64,000 bases of DNA from Cryptomeria japonica (GCF_030272615.1 NC_081407.1:136466897-136530896); one strand, 5' to 3'; positions 1 through 12,399 are shown, counted from the stretch's first letter. Made by a program: numbers and translations. Notes: a model not told the origin generated them from the sequence alone.

Positions 1-1504
1 CACAAATGCAACTCACAACACCAGATGTATGAGGAAAACCCAATATGGGAAAAACCTCAGTGACAAATGTTGTTGGCGTCTACTACTCCAATCTGACCTT
101 ACAAGTAAAACAATGAATTACAAAGATTTAGGGCACCAACCCAAGGACCACCAACCCCTACACCAAGCTCCAAATTGGTGATTATAATGAAATACAATTT
201 TGATACAGTTATAGCATCTAGTTGCTAATGAGTTCTGCAACACTTGATCAAATAGATTTCTGTCGGTTAACAACCTTTTCTTCTTCACTGGATCTCACAC
301 TGCCAGTTATCAGATTACTCTCTCTAATTCTTGGCCTCTCTTCTTTCTCTCTTAGCCTCACAACACACTATGTCACACTCGGATTCCTTCTTGATCAATC
401 ACACCTCACCGGTTAGCTTAACTATTAGACCTACAACAGTTTATCGGTACTTTGTCTCTGCAAGTTAAACCCTCTCACCGGTTCACCTGCTAACTCACTC
501 TATAACTTTCTTAGAATAAATTCTAAGGAAGATGATCTTTTTCCTTTCTCAATCTCTCTTCACTCTACTTCTTCACATCAAGCATCTTGGATTTCTGTCT
601 CGAGCTCACATATTTATCATCTAAGGTTCTTGCCAAAAACCACATTCAAATAGTGTCATGTTAGGTTTATCCTTCACCAGCTCAATCCATATCTAATTTG
701 ATTCGATCTTCTTTTCCAGGGAGATGATCTTCATGTCATCGATCAACACCACCAATGCCTCACATTCCAATGTGTGTATTCTAAATCTGGAGGTCTGCAC
801 CATGCTTTTCTACTTTTCTCTATCATACACCATTAATGGCTCAGTTGTTTCCTTTAGCAAATGGGTACAAAGATCAAATCTTCTTGCAGCATAAGTTCAA
901 TCACTTTCTAGCTTGTCTTCCTTGAGCCGCAATCCTCTTGCGTCCTCCGTGACTTGCAGGCTCTTCATAAAATTCAACCTGCTAGCTGACTTGTTACGTC
1001 GATGCACACTTCACAGACTTGTACAATATCACCACCTAGCTTCTAGCTGTCATCTTTGTCAATATCCACCTCTGCTTGGTTTTCTATGTTGGTTTGACAT
1101 TCTTCGGTGACCAAGATTGACTACCAGTTCAATTCACCTTATAGGTATAACCAAAAAACATCCTCTTTACTGACAAAACATCCTCCTAACAATTCATCTT
1201 GCCTTTCAGTATGTCTTCATGCCACTCTTTATGTTCTTCTCACTAGGTGTTGTTGTGATTCAAATAACATTCTACCTCTTCATCACAAACAAATAGCTAG
1301 CCTTCATACCAGTTTATGCCTTACCGGTAATCCTGCTTTATCGACAAATAACACAATTCATGTGTACCAGTAACCTTCCTTATGTCTGCTTACTCACATG
1401 TGGATTGTTATCATATGTCTTAATTTTCTTATACCTGTCACCACTTCTTACTCACTAGTGACCTTGCCAAACTATTTGACATCAATGACAACTTAATGCC
1501 AATA
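1..1504 (-). repeat. Inverted LTR, cut by the left window edge
   Basis: The right edge (ending GCCAATA at 1504) reads on the minus strand as TATTGGCATTAAGTTGTCAT, matching the start of the Copia-type LTRs in this window (TGTTGGCATT..., with TGTCATTGATGTCAA just inside). Near 31-64 the reverse complement carries the block CACTGAGGTTTTTCCCAT, which also occurs near the 3' end of the solo LTR at about 5995. So this is the 5' and middle part of a minus-strand LTR; the primer site and internal region would lie to the left. The terminal TG has become TA. No TSD can be tested. Confidence 0.6.
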
Positions 1505-2129
1505 GAAGGGTCATTAGTTTCATCCCAGGGTCAGTCTCTTTTTTGCAGCAACTGATAATGTATTTTATTTGTCACTGTGTTACCGCAACCCCTGGCATCC
1601 CCTTTGTTTGCTTCCTTGCAGTATGGAGGTAAGTGTTTTTTCTCACCATGCTACCACAATAATTAGAGCTCATTCTTGGCCCCTCCTCGCTAGTTTGTGG
1701 TGATGATTCCAGTGACCGCTTGGTTGTTACCATGCTATTGTGATGGCTTGGTTGGAGGGTTAGGGCACCCCTATGGTTTTGTAGTGAGGTTGATGAGGCC
1801 TGAAGGAAGATGTTACCACACTACCATACTAGTCAGGTTCAAGGTGTTTCATTCCTTACAGTACCATGGTGAAGGGGTGAAGGTGGTGGGTTTGACTGAT
1901 CTTCAACGAGCGATCTTAACCATCTATTTTCACTAAAGGGCCCGATCAAATGATGATGTTTTAAAATATCATTGAGTCCTTTTGAGGGTTGTGTGGCATG
2001 ATCTCACATATCCATTTGTGCACAACAAGGATAATTAAAGGGCCAACTTAAACTTAATAGGCAAGTGAAAATTTAATTTTCTATATAGGGTGGTTGTCAA
2101 CTGGATAGTCGAAATTATTTTTTGACCTA
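1505..2129. other. Unassigned spacer
   Basis: No open frame with a recognisable domain. Phrases such as GTTACCATGCTATTGTGATGG resemble the motifs in the U3 region of element E, so it may be a decayed remnant of that LTR class. This is weak. It is the left flank into which element A inserted. Confidence 0.3.
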
Positions 2130-2134
2130 GTCAG

Positions 2135-3013
2135 TGTTGGCAATTAACACTCATTCGGTTTCTTATGTTTTCATTGATGGCAACATTGGCAACATATTTT
2201 GGTTCACCGGCATCTGGAAGACACTTCACTGACATCAAGGATTTCAAAGGTAACCGGCAAACTAGGTACCAGTATGGGAAGCTGACATCACTTGGAGATC
2301 CAGCAAAGGGTAGTATCCAGCAAAGCATTTTATAATTCATATATATTTGTAATGAGCTGACATGTATTATCATTTTTTATTTAAGTTGACATATGTCATA
2401 AATGTTTGTAAGGGTATATAAGTCAGTCTATTAGGTCATTTAAGTAAGAACATTCGTGATAAGATCTGAAATGCAAAGTTTATGTATGCAAGACCGTTTG
2501 TATGTGAAAGTAATATTCTGTAATGATCTGTAGATGATTTCTAAGGTACTCATAAGGTGCATGTTATTCCGGAAAGGGTTTAGGGTTTAAGAATTGAAAC
2601 AGTCAAAGCCTTAACTGGAACTCAATCAGGCATAGTAGATGCATTATATGAGTTCAGTTTTATTGTTCTATATAAGAAAGTGATTGTAGTCAGCGAGACT
2701 CTTCGTGATGAGCAGTGTGCTCTAGGCAGTGTGCCTTCCTGCATGTGCAGGCCCCCATTATATGTAATATCTCTTCATATGGCTAGTGAATTGATATTGT
2801 GGGTCACAAATCCCACCGTTGTTTTTCCTCATTGAGGTTTTCCATGTATAAATTATTTGTGTTATGGTGTTCATTTATGTTATTGCATTATTTGTTTCAG
2901 CTATATGTATTTATGTTTACCAGTTGATGAATGAATTCTTTGATAAGGATAAAATCTTATATTTTGGTAGAACACTGATTCACCCCCCCTCTTAGTATTC
3001 TTAGATTCCAACA
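2135..3013 (+). repeat. 5' LTR of element A
   Basis: 879 bp, starting TGTTGGCAATTAACACTC and ending GATTCCAACA (short inverted repeat TGTTGG/CCAACA). The U5 end carries a C-run followed by CTCTTAGT, as in all LTRs of this family. It is paired with 9549-10417. Confidence 0.92.
2415..2422 (+). promoter_or_regulatory. TATA box in 5' LTR of A
   Basis: TATATAAG, followed by GTCAGTCTATTAGG. The same octamer sits at the equivalent position of the 3' LTRs of A and C, and is damaged in the 5' LTR of C. It likely marks the U3/R boundary region. Confidence 0.6.
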
Positions 3014-3015
3014 AT

Positions 3016-3028
3016 TGGTATCAGAGCC
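3016..3028 (+). other. Primer-binding site of A (initiator tRNA-Met)
   Basis: TGGTATCAGAGCC begins two bases after the 5' LTR. This is the standard plant sequence complementary to the 3' end of initiator tRNA-Met. Confidence 0.92.
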
Positions 3029-3081
3029 TTGTGCCTCAGAGGAAGCCTAACAAGTTGAGGGAGATCCTGAATCTGGAATCC

Positions 3082-4246
3082 ATGGAGATATGTTTAAGGC
3101 AACAACTTGAAGTTGCTCTTGAAGATTTTGAAGCTGAAAAAGTTAAAAACATAAAGCTGGAAGATGAACTTAGATCTATAAAAGAATTTATTATCACTCT
3201 GCAAGAAAAGCTATCTAAAGCTCAAGCCAAAAGGAAGGAACTGTGGGAACAGTTGCAAGATCAAGATGATGAAGAAATTGACACTCTGAAGAACCGATGT
3301 AAGAAGCTGAGTCAAGAAAATGAAGTTATGAAGAATAAAACACAAGCCCTAACTATGAGGATGACAAAATAAATTGAAGACATAAAGAAAAAGGAGGAAG
3401 ACCTTGCTAGATCACTGAAGGACAGATATGAAGAATGCATCAGGTTGGCTCATGAAAATGATGTGTTGAGAACGGAATTAGTGCAATTCCAAAACAATGA
3501 ACAAGAACTTGAAAGACAGATGATAATCCTAAGAAATGGTTTGACTATTGCAAATGATTATAAGGACAAACTCAAGGCTATTTCAACACAACTTAATGAA
3601 TTATTGGAGAGCCAAAGGTAGAGTAAAGGCCCTAGAGGACTTAGATTTGAATGAGGTCAGAACTCTGGTATTGCAAATGAAGATTAGACATCCAGCATGC
3701 ATAATGATCAGAACAACCAGAATTAGAGGATATTGGTAAGGCAGCTCAATGCTCACAAATTTAATGGTAGATGATTTGTTTGTAATAAATTTGGTCATAT
3801 GGCTAGACAATGTAGAAGTAGAGCAAACCTAAATTACAATTTTATCCTCAATCAATGATCTAAATGCAATAAGTATGGTCATAAGACAAAAGATTGTAGA
3901 ATGAATGTAAAATGTCATGCATGTGGAAAGTTTGGACACATGGATAATCAATGTAGGTCAAGCAATTATCATGGATATAGCAAAGCAATTCAAATGAACA
4001 ATGTTACATGCTATACATGCAACAAGATTGGACACATAGCCAAGTTTTTGTAGAAGAAAAATTTCATCGGTTAGCAATGATGGATCAAATGATAAAGGAA
4101 AGCAAAATATCAATGAGATCTGACATGATCATACCAAGCGATGGGCTAGGAAGTCAAATGATCAATCGAGAGGTGAAACTACTCTGGTTACTCAACCGAC
4201 AGAGCAGAATGTTCCTACATCGATAGGAAGCTCATCTGGCAACTGA
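3082..4246 (+). pseudogene. ORF1 of A: coiled-coil, zinc-knuckle Gag-like protein (broken)
   Basis: The ATG at 3082 is homologous to the ORF1 start in C and B. The first ~150 codons are Glu/Lys/Leu-rich heptads (starting MEICLRQQLEVALEDFEAEK), a predicted long coiled coil. Zinc-knuckle motifs follow: a degenerate VCNKFGHMARQC, an intact CHACGKFGHMDNQC near 3917, and CYTCNKIGHIAKF whose last Cys is lost. The frame ends in SSGN plus stop at 4246, as in C. Many in-frame stops (from about 3370) make it a pseudogene. By analogy with retroelement Gag it would multimerise and bind element RNA in particles. It shows no Copia Gag (UBN2) similarity that I can recognise. Confidence 0.75.
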
Positions 4247-4790
4247 GGTAGATACCTTAAAGGTAGGAAAATTTCATGAAAATATTGCATATTCCCCACG
4301 AAGGAGATCTAGAAGGAAGTTTCAGACATTTGATAAATTTTATCTGGCATATATATGTTGAATCAAGATCTAGTATGTCTCACTGGAAGGCATTTATGTC
4401 GATGAAAAATTAGGGTTTTTCAAAGGATAAAAGGAAGAATTCACTTCAATATGTTCACCTTGCATTCAGAACTATACAGAGCAAGTCAAAGGCGATTCAG
4501 AGAAATCAGAAGCAATCATTCGAGATTTCAACTGCATTCAAAGAAGATATCTATGGTTTGTCACCGACAACTATTTCTAGGTATTTTTCAAAATTCAATC
4601 ATTCAAAATGGAGGCTGGTTCTTCTTCTTCCCCTACTTTAATTACAAATCACACTATAGTAGAGGTTAAGGACCATTCGAGACCAATATTCAAAAGATGC
4701 CCACATATTGTAACTTTGGATGATTCGGTTGATGCTTTTTTGAGGGTTCTTGAAGGTGTTGTTTATGTTGAGGATGTTAGAGCTTACATC

Positions 4791-6205
4791 TATTGGCATA
4801 TGCACACTCCAATGAGACATTGTAGGTGATTGAAGGTTTTTTCATTAATAGCAACCTTACAATCCTATGGCACCGGCAAGGCATTACACCGACACTCAGA
4901 CCACCGACACCAGTAGAGAAAGGAAGCATACTGGCACAGAGGCCGACAGGATTTTTGTTATATTATATTTTGTTTATTATTGTAAAATATTTGTAAGCTG
5001 ACTTGGCATCATTGTAAAATGACTCTTATATAAGAGAGATCATTGTAGTGTGAGATTCTGCGAGAAGTGAGAATCGAGCCAAGATCTGATGTCGGTCACA
5101 GATCACATGCAACTCCTCACGCAACAGATGATCAAAGAACAAAATAGCTGAATGAAGATAATTTCGATATGAGAGAGAAATAGAGACAAAGAAGATAATT
5201 TGGAGAAGACTCTCATTGAGATATCACTTCACTTACTTAACTAGTGAAGGTGAGAGTATAGTGCTTATTATATAGAAAAATATAAGCATATACATCCAAG
5301 GGGTGCATTAACTCCTATTCCCCATAAAAGTGGGAGGTTTTACCTTCTTGGTAAATGTCAAAACATGTGGCATAACCTCCTTACATGAAGACAAAAAGGA
5401 GTTGAGAAAGTTGGCACATAAGGCCAAAAGAGGGTGTGAAACCCAACTACCCCATAACCCACTTAGGAAATGACAAAATAGTGGTTATGAGAGGTGGCAC
5501 AACAAGCCAAAAGAGGGTGTGTAACTCAACTACCCATGTGAGGTGGAGAGTTACACATGTAGCTGAATTATTTCACCACGTGTCCTCATATAAACCACTC
5601 CTATTAACCTAAGCAAGCTTAAATAATATATGTGTAGGAAAAATAAATACCCCCTAACATAAGGAAAATAAAAAACCTACACTAACATGTAGAACATTTG
5701 TAAGTAAGTGAGAAGATTATATTCAAGCAAAATAAGGTAAGCCTATTATGCGAATTATAGGTTAAGGGTTTATGTAAGAAGAAGAGCAGAAACCAGTACT
5801 AGATATGGCATTATAGATGCTATTTTGAAGTAGTACAAGATACTAGATTTATATAATCCATCATTGTAAGTCAGTGAGACTTCCCATTGAGCAGTGAGCT
5901 CTAGGCAGTTGGCCTTCCTGCATGTGCAGACCACTCTTGTAGAAGTAATATTTTCTTATTGGCTAGTAAGTGAATATTGTGGGTCACAAATCCCACTGAG
6001 GTTTTTCCCATACCGGGTTTCCTCGTTAAATCATTGTGTTATGGTGTGTTTTTCATGTGGTTGCTTTTAATTCTATTTATTGCATTATTTCTTGCATACC
6101 GGTACACTATTATAATATGTTCTACATATTTTAAGTTAAGAAATTCAATTCACCAGTTAGATACTAATTCACCCCCCCCTCTCAGTATCTATGGGAATCC
6201 TAACA
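4791..6205 (+). repeat. Solo LTR inserted in ORF2 of A
   Basis: Starts TATTGGCATATGCACACTCC (TG mutated to TA) and ends GGAATCCTAACA. It is flanked by the exact 5-bp duplication ACATC at 4786-4790 and 6206-6210. Removing it rejoins GCTTACATC to CACTGC and restores the ORF2 motif RAYIHC. The U5 shows the usual C-run plus CTCTCAGTATC and the block GTGGGTCACAAATCCCACTG. The element's own length is about 771 bp without its nested insert. The interior was lost, presumably by LTR-LTR recombination. Confidence 0.92.
5049..5687 (-). repeat. Second-level solo LTR inside the first
   Basis: 639 bp reading TGTGAGATTCTGCG...CACTAACA on the plus strand, flanked by an exact TGTAG duplication at 5044-5048 and 5688-5692. 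TG...CA termini plus a 5-bp TSD indicate a solo LTR. An AT-rich TATATAATAAGC-like motif on the minus strand (about 5265-5277) suggests minus orientation (TGTTAGTGTAGG at its start). It belongs to a family not otherwise present here. Confidence 0.8.
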
Positions 6206-9200
6206 ACATCCACTGCAATCTAGAGGAATTGGGAAAATTTAAGATCAAATCAATGTACATAACTGAACTGATGAATGACTCCAAAATCATCAAGCTTGAA
6301 TTCAAACATATTGCAAACCTAGGGTTAACCAGAATCTTGGATATTCCCGAGTTTGAGGATGAAATAATCTGGTACGTGCTGAGCAGAGTTCATGGTGAAT
6401 TTATTTGGTTGGATAGATCCCACAAGATCACCAAGGAAGCAATCAGGGCCATCACCAGCTTACCTTAGATGGGTCAGAAACCAGAGAAGTAGATATCAAA
6501 TACTCAGATCAACAAGCTCATAAGTGCAACCTCTGATAATTGGTCAATGAGAGTCAGTACCATTACTGACAAGGATATCAAATTTGTCAGCATGATTATA
6601 GGTTACAAGGTAACCCAATCTAACCGACTTAACTCAGTTTCTAGCTCTTGCATTTTTGTTGATTATCAAATGTTGAAGAAGGACGAAAAGTATGATCTGT
6701 GTGAATGGATGAAAGAGGAGATGATTATGAACTTAGGCAAGATCAAGGGAGAAAAAAAAGGAGTTTTCAGGTATGGAAATCTGATAGTGTGCCTAATACT
6801 TTTCTTCTTGAATGAGATACCAGGTTTGGGCAAAAGGTAATGGGTCTTCAATAAACTGGTAGGCAGGCAGATTAAGGGTGCTATCACTATCTTGGGAAAC
6901 CAAAGAGATGACAAAGTTTGGGGGTACATCAAATCATTTCAGAAAGCCATGAAGTCAAGGGAAATAATTCCAAAGCACATACTTGAGAAATACTCAACTA
7001 AAATATGTTTCATGGTGAAAAATGATGAAACTCTTATGGAAGCCATGATACCCTGGAAGATATGGATTGATGAAATGGGTTATGAGGTAGATGTAAGAAT
7101 TTTGGATGCATATGCTAAGATGCTTATAGATGCACCAAGAAATGAATCTGAAAAATCATTTGGAACTGCCAAGCAAAAAGAACTTGAAGTTAAAACATAA
7201 TTTAATCAGAAGAAGAGAGAGAGGTAGCAGAGGAAAGTAAGTCAAGTTGTTTAGACTATAATTCATGCCTCATTAGACAAAGAATTCAAGAAAAGGAAAC
7301 GACCTGAATCTCTCATTGCACCAATTACTTCAGATACTGAGACTGAGGATGGAATTCCTCTATCTTTCAAGAGGGTGTAGAGAAAGAAGGTAGAAGACCC
7401 AAAGGAGAAAGCTGAGAAGACAAGGAACTAGCCAAAAATGAAGGTAACCTTCAAGATACAGGCAAGTCAGTTAGCTAAAAGGAAGCCTACTCAAAAGAAA
7501 AGACTAGTAAAAGAAACTCCTGCATCATCTGGTAAGAAGAAGAAGAAGGAAGACATAGATGAAGCTATTGAAACTAGTAATGTAGCTATCATTCTACCTA
7601 TGTCTTGTGTTGAGTTAATAGATGAGATACCAAAGGATGGTATGTTAAAGAACATTCAACATTCAACATTATTAAGAACATTTGGATCATAATGAGCAAA
7701 AAGAGATTGAGGAAGCAGTTTTGTTACACTTAGACATATATAAGAAGGCTTTATTAGAAATTCCTAAGCAAATACCAGCACAACTATATAATAATTTAAA
7801 TGCTAGAAGATTATTTGCTTTAGAGGAAGACCAGAACATAAAGATTCAAGCATTATTAACTAATTGTGGTTAAATTACCCCAGAGGAGATGGATAGGTGT
7901 CTTGAGATAGCTAATAGAACAATTTTCTGAAGCAAGCACATGATAGTTAGCCTTATGGCAGGTAGAGTTAAATAAATAATTAGTGAAACCAACAAGGCAT
8001 GGGTTAAATTCTTTATTGACAACCCTGATTTATTTACATCACCATAAGCTAATCCTAAGTCTAACACTTCAGACATCCTGATTGATGGCAAAGGAAAAGG
8101 TGTAGTGGATAGCCCATCCACAATTTTGAAAGATGTCAAGGAATTAAATACAGAATCTTCGACAGAAGCAAATGTATAGGATAAAGAGGAGATATAGGTA
8201 GAAAAATCTAGTGTGCATAATGAACAGGTTATAGATGTTGAGGACAATAGTCCTCTAGATCAAAATGAATAGGTTGTGGATACAAAAAATGTGGAACCAA
8301 CAGCAAGAGATGTTGCACCAAGTGGCAAAGCCACTAGTGCAAAATAAGATGATATTGGAGAAAATAAACTAGAGGAGAAAGACAAAGAGAAAAATCAGGA
8401 AGGAGAGAAGGAAAAGGAAGTTCAAACTAAGATAAGTGTTTTTTCACAATCATCAGAGAAAAAGGGAGAGGAATCTGACAGAGAACCGGTAGCCATAACT
8501 ACATTGTTGAAAATTGCCACTGCAAATACTGAGCAGAAGAGCATAATAGAGATGAGTTCAACCAAACTCATGATGATTGTAGCTCAGAAAATGAGCAAGG
8601 GAGGGACTAAGGAAAAGCAAATAATTGATCATTCCATTCCAATCTTGCACCGGCTAGTCCCGAAATGCCAAGTTGATAAGGGAGCAAGCCCATTCGACAA
8701 GCTCAAAATGCTGATGGAGCATATTTCAAAGAAATTTCAAACACTAGAGAAAATCTCTAACTGACATGCTCTGGACTGGTTTTCTCAGGCCAAGAGGGCC
8801 ACTTTTGATTAGCTGATTGAATTAGACAAGTATAGATAGGTGATAGATGATGCTTTGAGGCAATGTACAAATATTTACCGAGTATGCTGCAATTCAAGTT
8901 TACTCATAACAGGTATAGACAAAAGCATTAAAGATGTCCAAAATACAATTGCAGGCATTGTAAATAACTTTGATGGAGTAAATTATTTAACCACATCTGT
9001 AGATGGTCAAATTTTTCTATTAGAAGTCCAAATTTCAGCTCTTGAAAGAGACATAGATAAAATCATATGATGAGCTAAGGAGCTCAGAGGGTAAGTGAGT
9101 CCCGGTTGGACACATTGTATGTACATAAGAATGAGTGTATAGATATGATAGGAAAGCCCACACCGACAAAACTCAAGGAACAAGAATCTCATGCATATTC

Positions 9201-9536
9201 CCTAAATGTACTTGTGTCAATTTCAGGGATATTCAAATCTAGTTGGGACACATACTTGGAGTTTTTGAAGAATGCATAATCTTCAAGCTCATTCAAATCT
9301 AGTAAGTATTTTGGGAGACATTCCCCTACACAAAATTTTATTGATTTATTCATTCTTTGTACCGATTTTTGGCATTGATGCCAAAGGGGGAGTGATGTAT
9401 GTGAAAAATAGAAAATAAAAAAATATGGATGGTAAGATTTCAGATGGTATATATAGCTCAGGGGAAGCAAAATCGCATTCCAAGATTGACAGGGTAGATA
9501 GAAACCAATTTTTACATGAGTGTTTTCATCAATGCT

Positions 9537-9548
9537 AAAGGGGGAGAT
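9537..9548 (+). other. Polypurine tract of A
   Basis: AAAGGGGGAGAT directly before the 3' LTR start TGTTGG: the expected plus-strand DNA priming site. A similar tract, preceded by the hairpin TTGGCATTGATGCCAA, lies about 155 bases upstream at 9383-9392. Confidence 0.88.
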
Positions 9549-10417
9549 TGTTGGCAATTGACACTCATTCGGTTTCTTATGTTGTCATTGATGGCAATAT
9601 TGGCAACATATTTTGGTTCATCGACATTCAATAGACACTTCACCAACATCAAGGATTTCAAAGGTAACTGACAAACTGGGTATCAGTATGGGAAGCCGAC
9701 ATCACTTGGAGATCCAGCAAAGGGTAGTATCCGGCAAAGCATTTTATAATTCATATATATTTGAAATGATCCAACATGTATTATCATTTTTTATGTAAGC
9801 TGACATGTGGCATACATGATTGTAAGGGTATATAAGTCAGTCTATTAGGTCATTTAAGTAAGAACATTCATGATAAGATCTAAAATGCGAAGTTTATGCA
9901 TGCGAAAGATATATTTTGTAATGATTTGTAGATGATTTCTAAGGTACTCATAAGGTGTGTATTATTCCAGCAAGGGTTTAGGGTTTAAGAACCGTAATAG
10001 TCAGAGCCTTAACTAGAAATCAATCAGGCATAGCAGATGCATTATATGAGTTCAGTTTTTCTCTTTTGTATCAGCAAGTGAATGTAGTCAATGAGAATCT
10101 TGGTGATGAGCAGTGTGCTCTAGGCAATGTGCCTTCCTGCATGTGCAGGCCCCCATTATATGTAATATCTCTTCATATGGCCAGTGAATTGATATTGTGG
10201 GTCACAAATCCCACTGTGGTTTTTCCTCATTGAGTTTTTCCATGTATAAATTCTCTATATTATGGTGTTCATTTATGTGATTGCATTATTTGTTTTAGTT
10301 ATATGTATTTATGTTTACCGGTTGATGAATGAATTCTTTGATAAGGCTAAAAGCTTATATTCTGGTAGAACACTGATTCACACCCCCCCCCCCTCTTAGT
10401 GTTCTTGGATTCCAATA
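9549..10417 (+). repeat. 3' LTR of element A
   Basis: 869 bp, paired with 2135-3013. It begins TGTTGGCAATTGACACTC and ends GATTCCAATA (final CA changed to TA). The TATA box TATATAAG is at 9829-9836. The following GTCGG is the right half of the TSD. Confidence 0.92.
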
Positions 10418-10422
10418 GTCGG

Positions 10423-11152
10423 TGCCCTAAATCTGATCAAATTTCAATTTGTCTATTGATAAATTCTACCATTACTCTAGAAGTGATCCCAGGATTGATT
10501 CCAGATGGCAATTGTTCTTATTTACTACAGACTGGAGACTTTCTTGGCCTACAGACACCATAGACCTACATTGAACCTAGAGATTTCCCCTCATCTGCAA
10601 ATCTTTTTGCTTCTTCCTAGTGATGGACATTATCAAAGACAATAATAAATGAAGATCAAATCATCTTGATGATTTGTATCCCTTCTCTGATATTTTAAAA
10701 CCTAACTCTAGCTAGGGTTAGGGTTTCTTAACTATAACTCATCTTAGTTCTACTTGAACTATAAAGGCAATTTTGTAGCTTGTTTTCAGGATCTTCTTTT
10801 CTTTTCTATCTCAGAATACATGTTTTCTATGATTTGTAAAAAATTGTCTTATTTCTTTTCTTTTCTATCTCAGAATACATGTTTTCTATGATTTGTAAAA
10901 AATTGTCTTACCTTTGCATTAATAGAATTAATTGGCTTGCCTTGGTTCAATTCTTGCAAATTATGTAATGTCTTTACCTTCTTGTTTAAATACATCTTCA
11001 TTTGTTTCCTTTGTATAAGTCATTGCATTGATCCCTCTTTGGATGTATTCTATGAACTGATTTCAATTCCTCTTGCCATCTTACAAGAATTCCAACCATC
11101 ACTCATATAATAGGGAGCTGATTTAGGTGGAAACTTGTGCATCCTTTAGGTA
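10423..11152. other. Unassigned spacer between A and the Copia composite
   Basis: AT-rich, no coding signal. It contains a 20-bp inverted repeat (CAAATCATC, TT, GATGATTTG) at 10657-10676, the sequence CTAGCTAGGGTTAGGG at about 10711, and the tandem duplication annotated separately. It is old pre-insertion sequence, once contiguous with 1505-2134 and with 15949 onward. Confidence 0.5.
10794..10910. repeat. 59-bp tandem duplication
   Basis: Two adjacent copies of a unit containing TCTATCTCAGAATACATG, period 59 bp, identical over about 58 bases. The identity implies a recent duplication. Confidence 0.92.
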
Positions 11153-11157
11153 GTTAT

Positions 11158-12397
11158 TGTTGGCATTATGGATGAATTTATTATGTGTTGCATTGATGTT
11201 TTGTCATTGATGTCAACATTAGCTATTATGGTTGGTTACCGACAGACAGGTTTTGGTTACCGATAGAAGATCTAGTGTTATCGATAGAAGAGACTACCCA
11301 TTGGACACTTCCGACATGTTTGGATCAATGTAGTATGTTTGATTTCATGTGTTACATGTTCCTTGAGCATTTTTTGGTCATTTTGTATTGACTTGGTAAT
11401 CGGATGCTATCATACACTCTTGTAAACCCTTATCAACATTGGTTTAAGGTTTTACTGCTAGAGCTTTTATCGAGGAATCTTGACAAGATGCATAAGTGGT
11501 GTTGGTGTGGCTTCTAGATGGATTTTAGGATGTTGAAGATGTTCTTTGATCACGCTTAAACTTCTTGAAGACATTGCTTTGGCATGGTGGACCTAGGATA
11601 GGTCTGGTTCCTATCTAGGTTATGGACCAATATCGTGTTAACGTGTACTCCACACATTACCGGGATGTTTTAGGATGTTCTATGAATTGGTTATTGTTGT
11701 TTTGGTCTTAAGCCAACATGGCATATCATTGTAATATGGATATAATGATATTATTGCAATATCTTTTAGGTGGCCGACCTAATTGGTTTAGGCCTTAGGG
11801 TTGGTGTAAAGTGATGTAAGATCTCATTGTAGATCATAAGATGGGAATGAAAAGATATTCGTGGTCTTGAAATGCAATATCATATGCAAAGGAGATTTGG
11901 TCAGTCATAGGTAATCAATTTGGGATTAAGGAAGACGTCAAAGGCCTCCTGTATTGAGCTTAACCGAGATTGTAATTAGGCATGGTAGATCCTATCTTTG
12001 GCAGTTCATTACTCTGGATTGTTGTCCATTTATATTGAGATAGTTGTTGCCTCTTTGTAGTTAGTGAGAGTCTTTTGTAATGAGAAGTATGCTCTAGGTA
12101 GTGCACCTTCCTGCATGTGCAGGCCTCTCATTGTATCATATACTTTCTGCAAAAGTATCATCTGACTATGGGCAGGCTTCCTACCATGGTTTTTCCCTTT
12201 CTAGGTTTTCCACATACAAATCATGGTGTTATGTGGTATGGTTGCTTTGCATTGATTATCTATTTAATTGATTACCAATATCTATTTTTGCTTTACCAAT
12301 ACTTAATCTGGTTAAAGCTTATTAAGTGGATTAAATGATATAATTTGTTAATAATTGATTCACCCCCCCTCTCAATTGTTCACCAGTTATCCTAACA
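11158..12397 (+). repeat. 5' LTR of the Copia element
   Basis: 1,240 bp, TGTTGGCATTATGG...GTTATCCTAACA. The U5 carries CATGTGCAGGCCTCTCATTG, GTGTTATG and a C-run plus CTCTCAATTG, a module shared with the LTRs of A, B and C. Confidence 0.92.
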
Positions 12398-12399
12398 AT

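Larger units (their letters stand above)
4608..9279 (+). pseudogene. ORF2 of A: conserved unassigned protein (broken, split by a solo LTR)
   Basis: Starts MEAGSSSSPTLITNHTIVEV at 4608, is split at 4790 and resumes at 6211; removing the insertion restores the family motif RAYIHC. Conserved blocks in order: EDVRAYI; IWYVLSRVHGEFIWLDR; SRLNS-like segment with YDLCEWMKEE and NLGKIKGEKKGVFRYGN; KYSTKICFMVKNDETLMEA; GYEVDVRILDAYAKMLIDAP; a Lys/Arg-rich linker; a Glu/Lys-rich acidic segment; and a C-terminal coiled-coil part with YRVCCNSS. There are several stops and frameshifts. I do not recognise the family; a plant-transposon accessory domain is possible but unproven. The end coordinate is approximate. 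Confidence 0.7.
2135..10417 (+). mobile_element. Element A: pol-less LTR retrotransposon with two ORFs
   Basis: Two LTRs (2135-3013 and 9549-10417) flank a 6.5-kb interior that is about 5.1 kb once the nested solo LTR is removed. The flanks are GTCAG (2130-2134) and GTCGG (10418-10422), a 5-bp TSD with one mismatch. The interior holds an initiator tRNA-Met primer site, a Gag-like ORF1, a long unassigned ORF2 and a polypurine tract. I find no protease, integrase, reverse transcriptase or RNase H motif in any frame, so the element must be mobilised in trans. LTRs, primer site and PPT are of Copia style. By eye the LTRs differ at roughly 13 of the first 145 bases, so the copy is not recent. Confidence 0.9.

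Noticed and set aside
1697-1936. 79-codon ORF in the left spacer
   Set aside because: No recognisable motif and no start context; low-confidence open frame by chance.
5977-6468. ORF of 163 codons with an apparent membrane-like N-terminus
   Set aside because: It starts in the solo LTR and runs into ORF2 of A; the hydrophobic part is LTR sequence read by chance.
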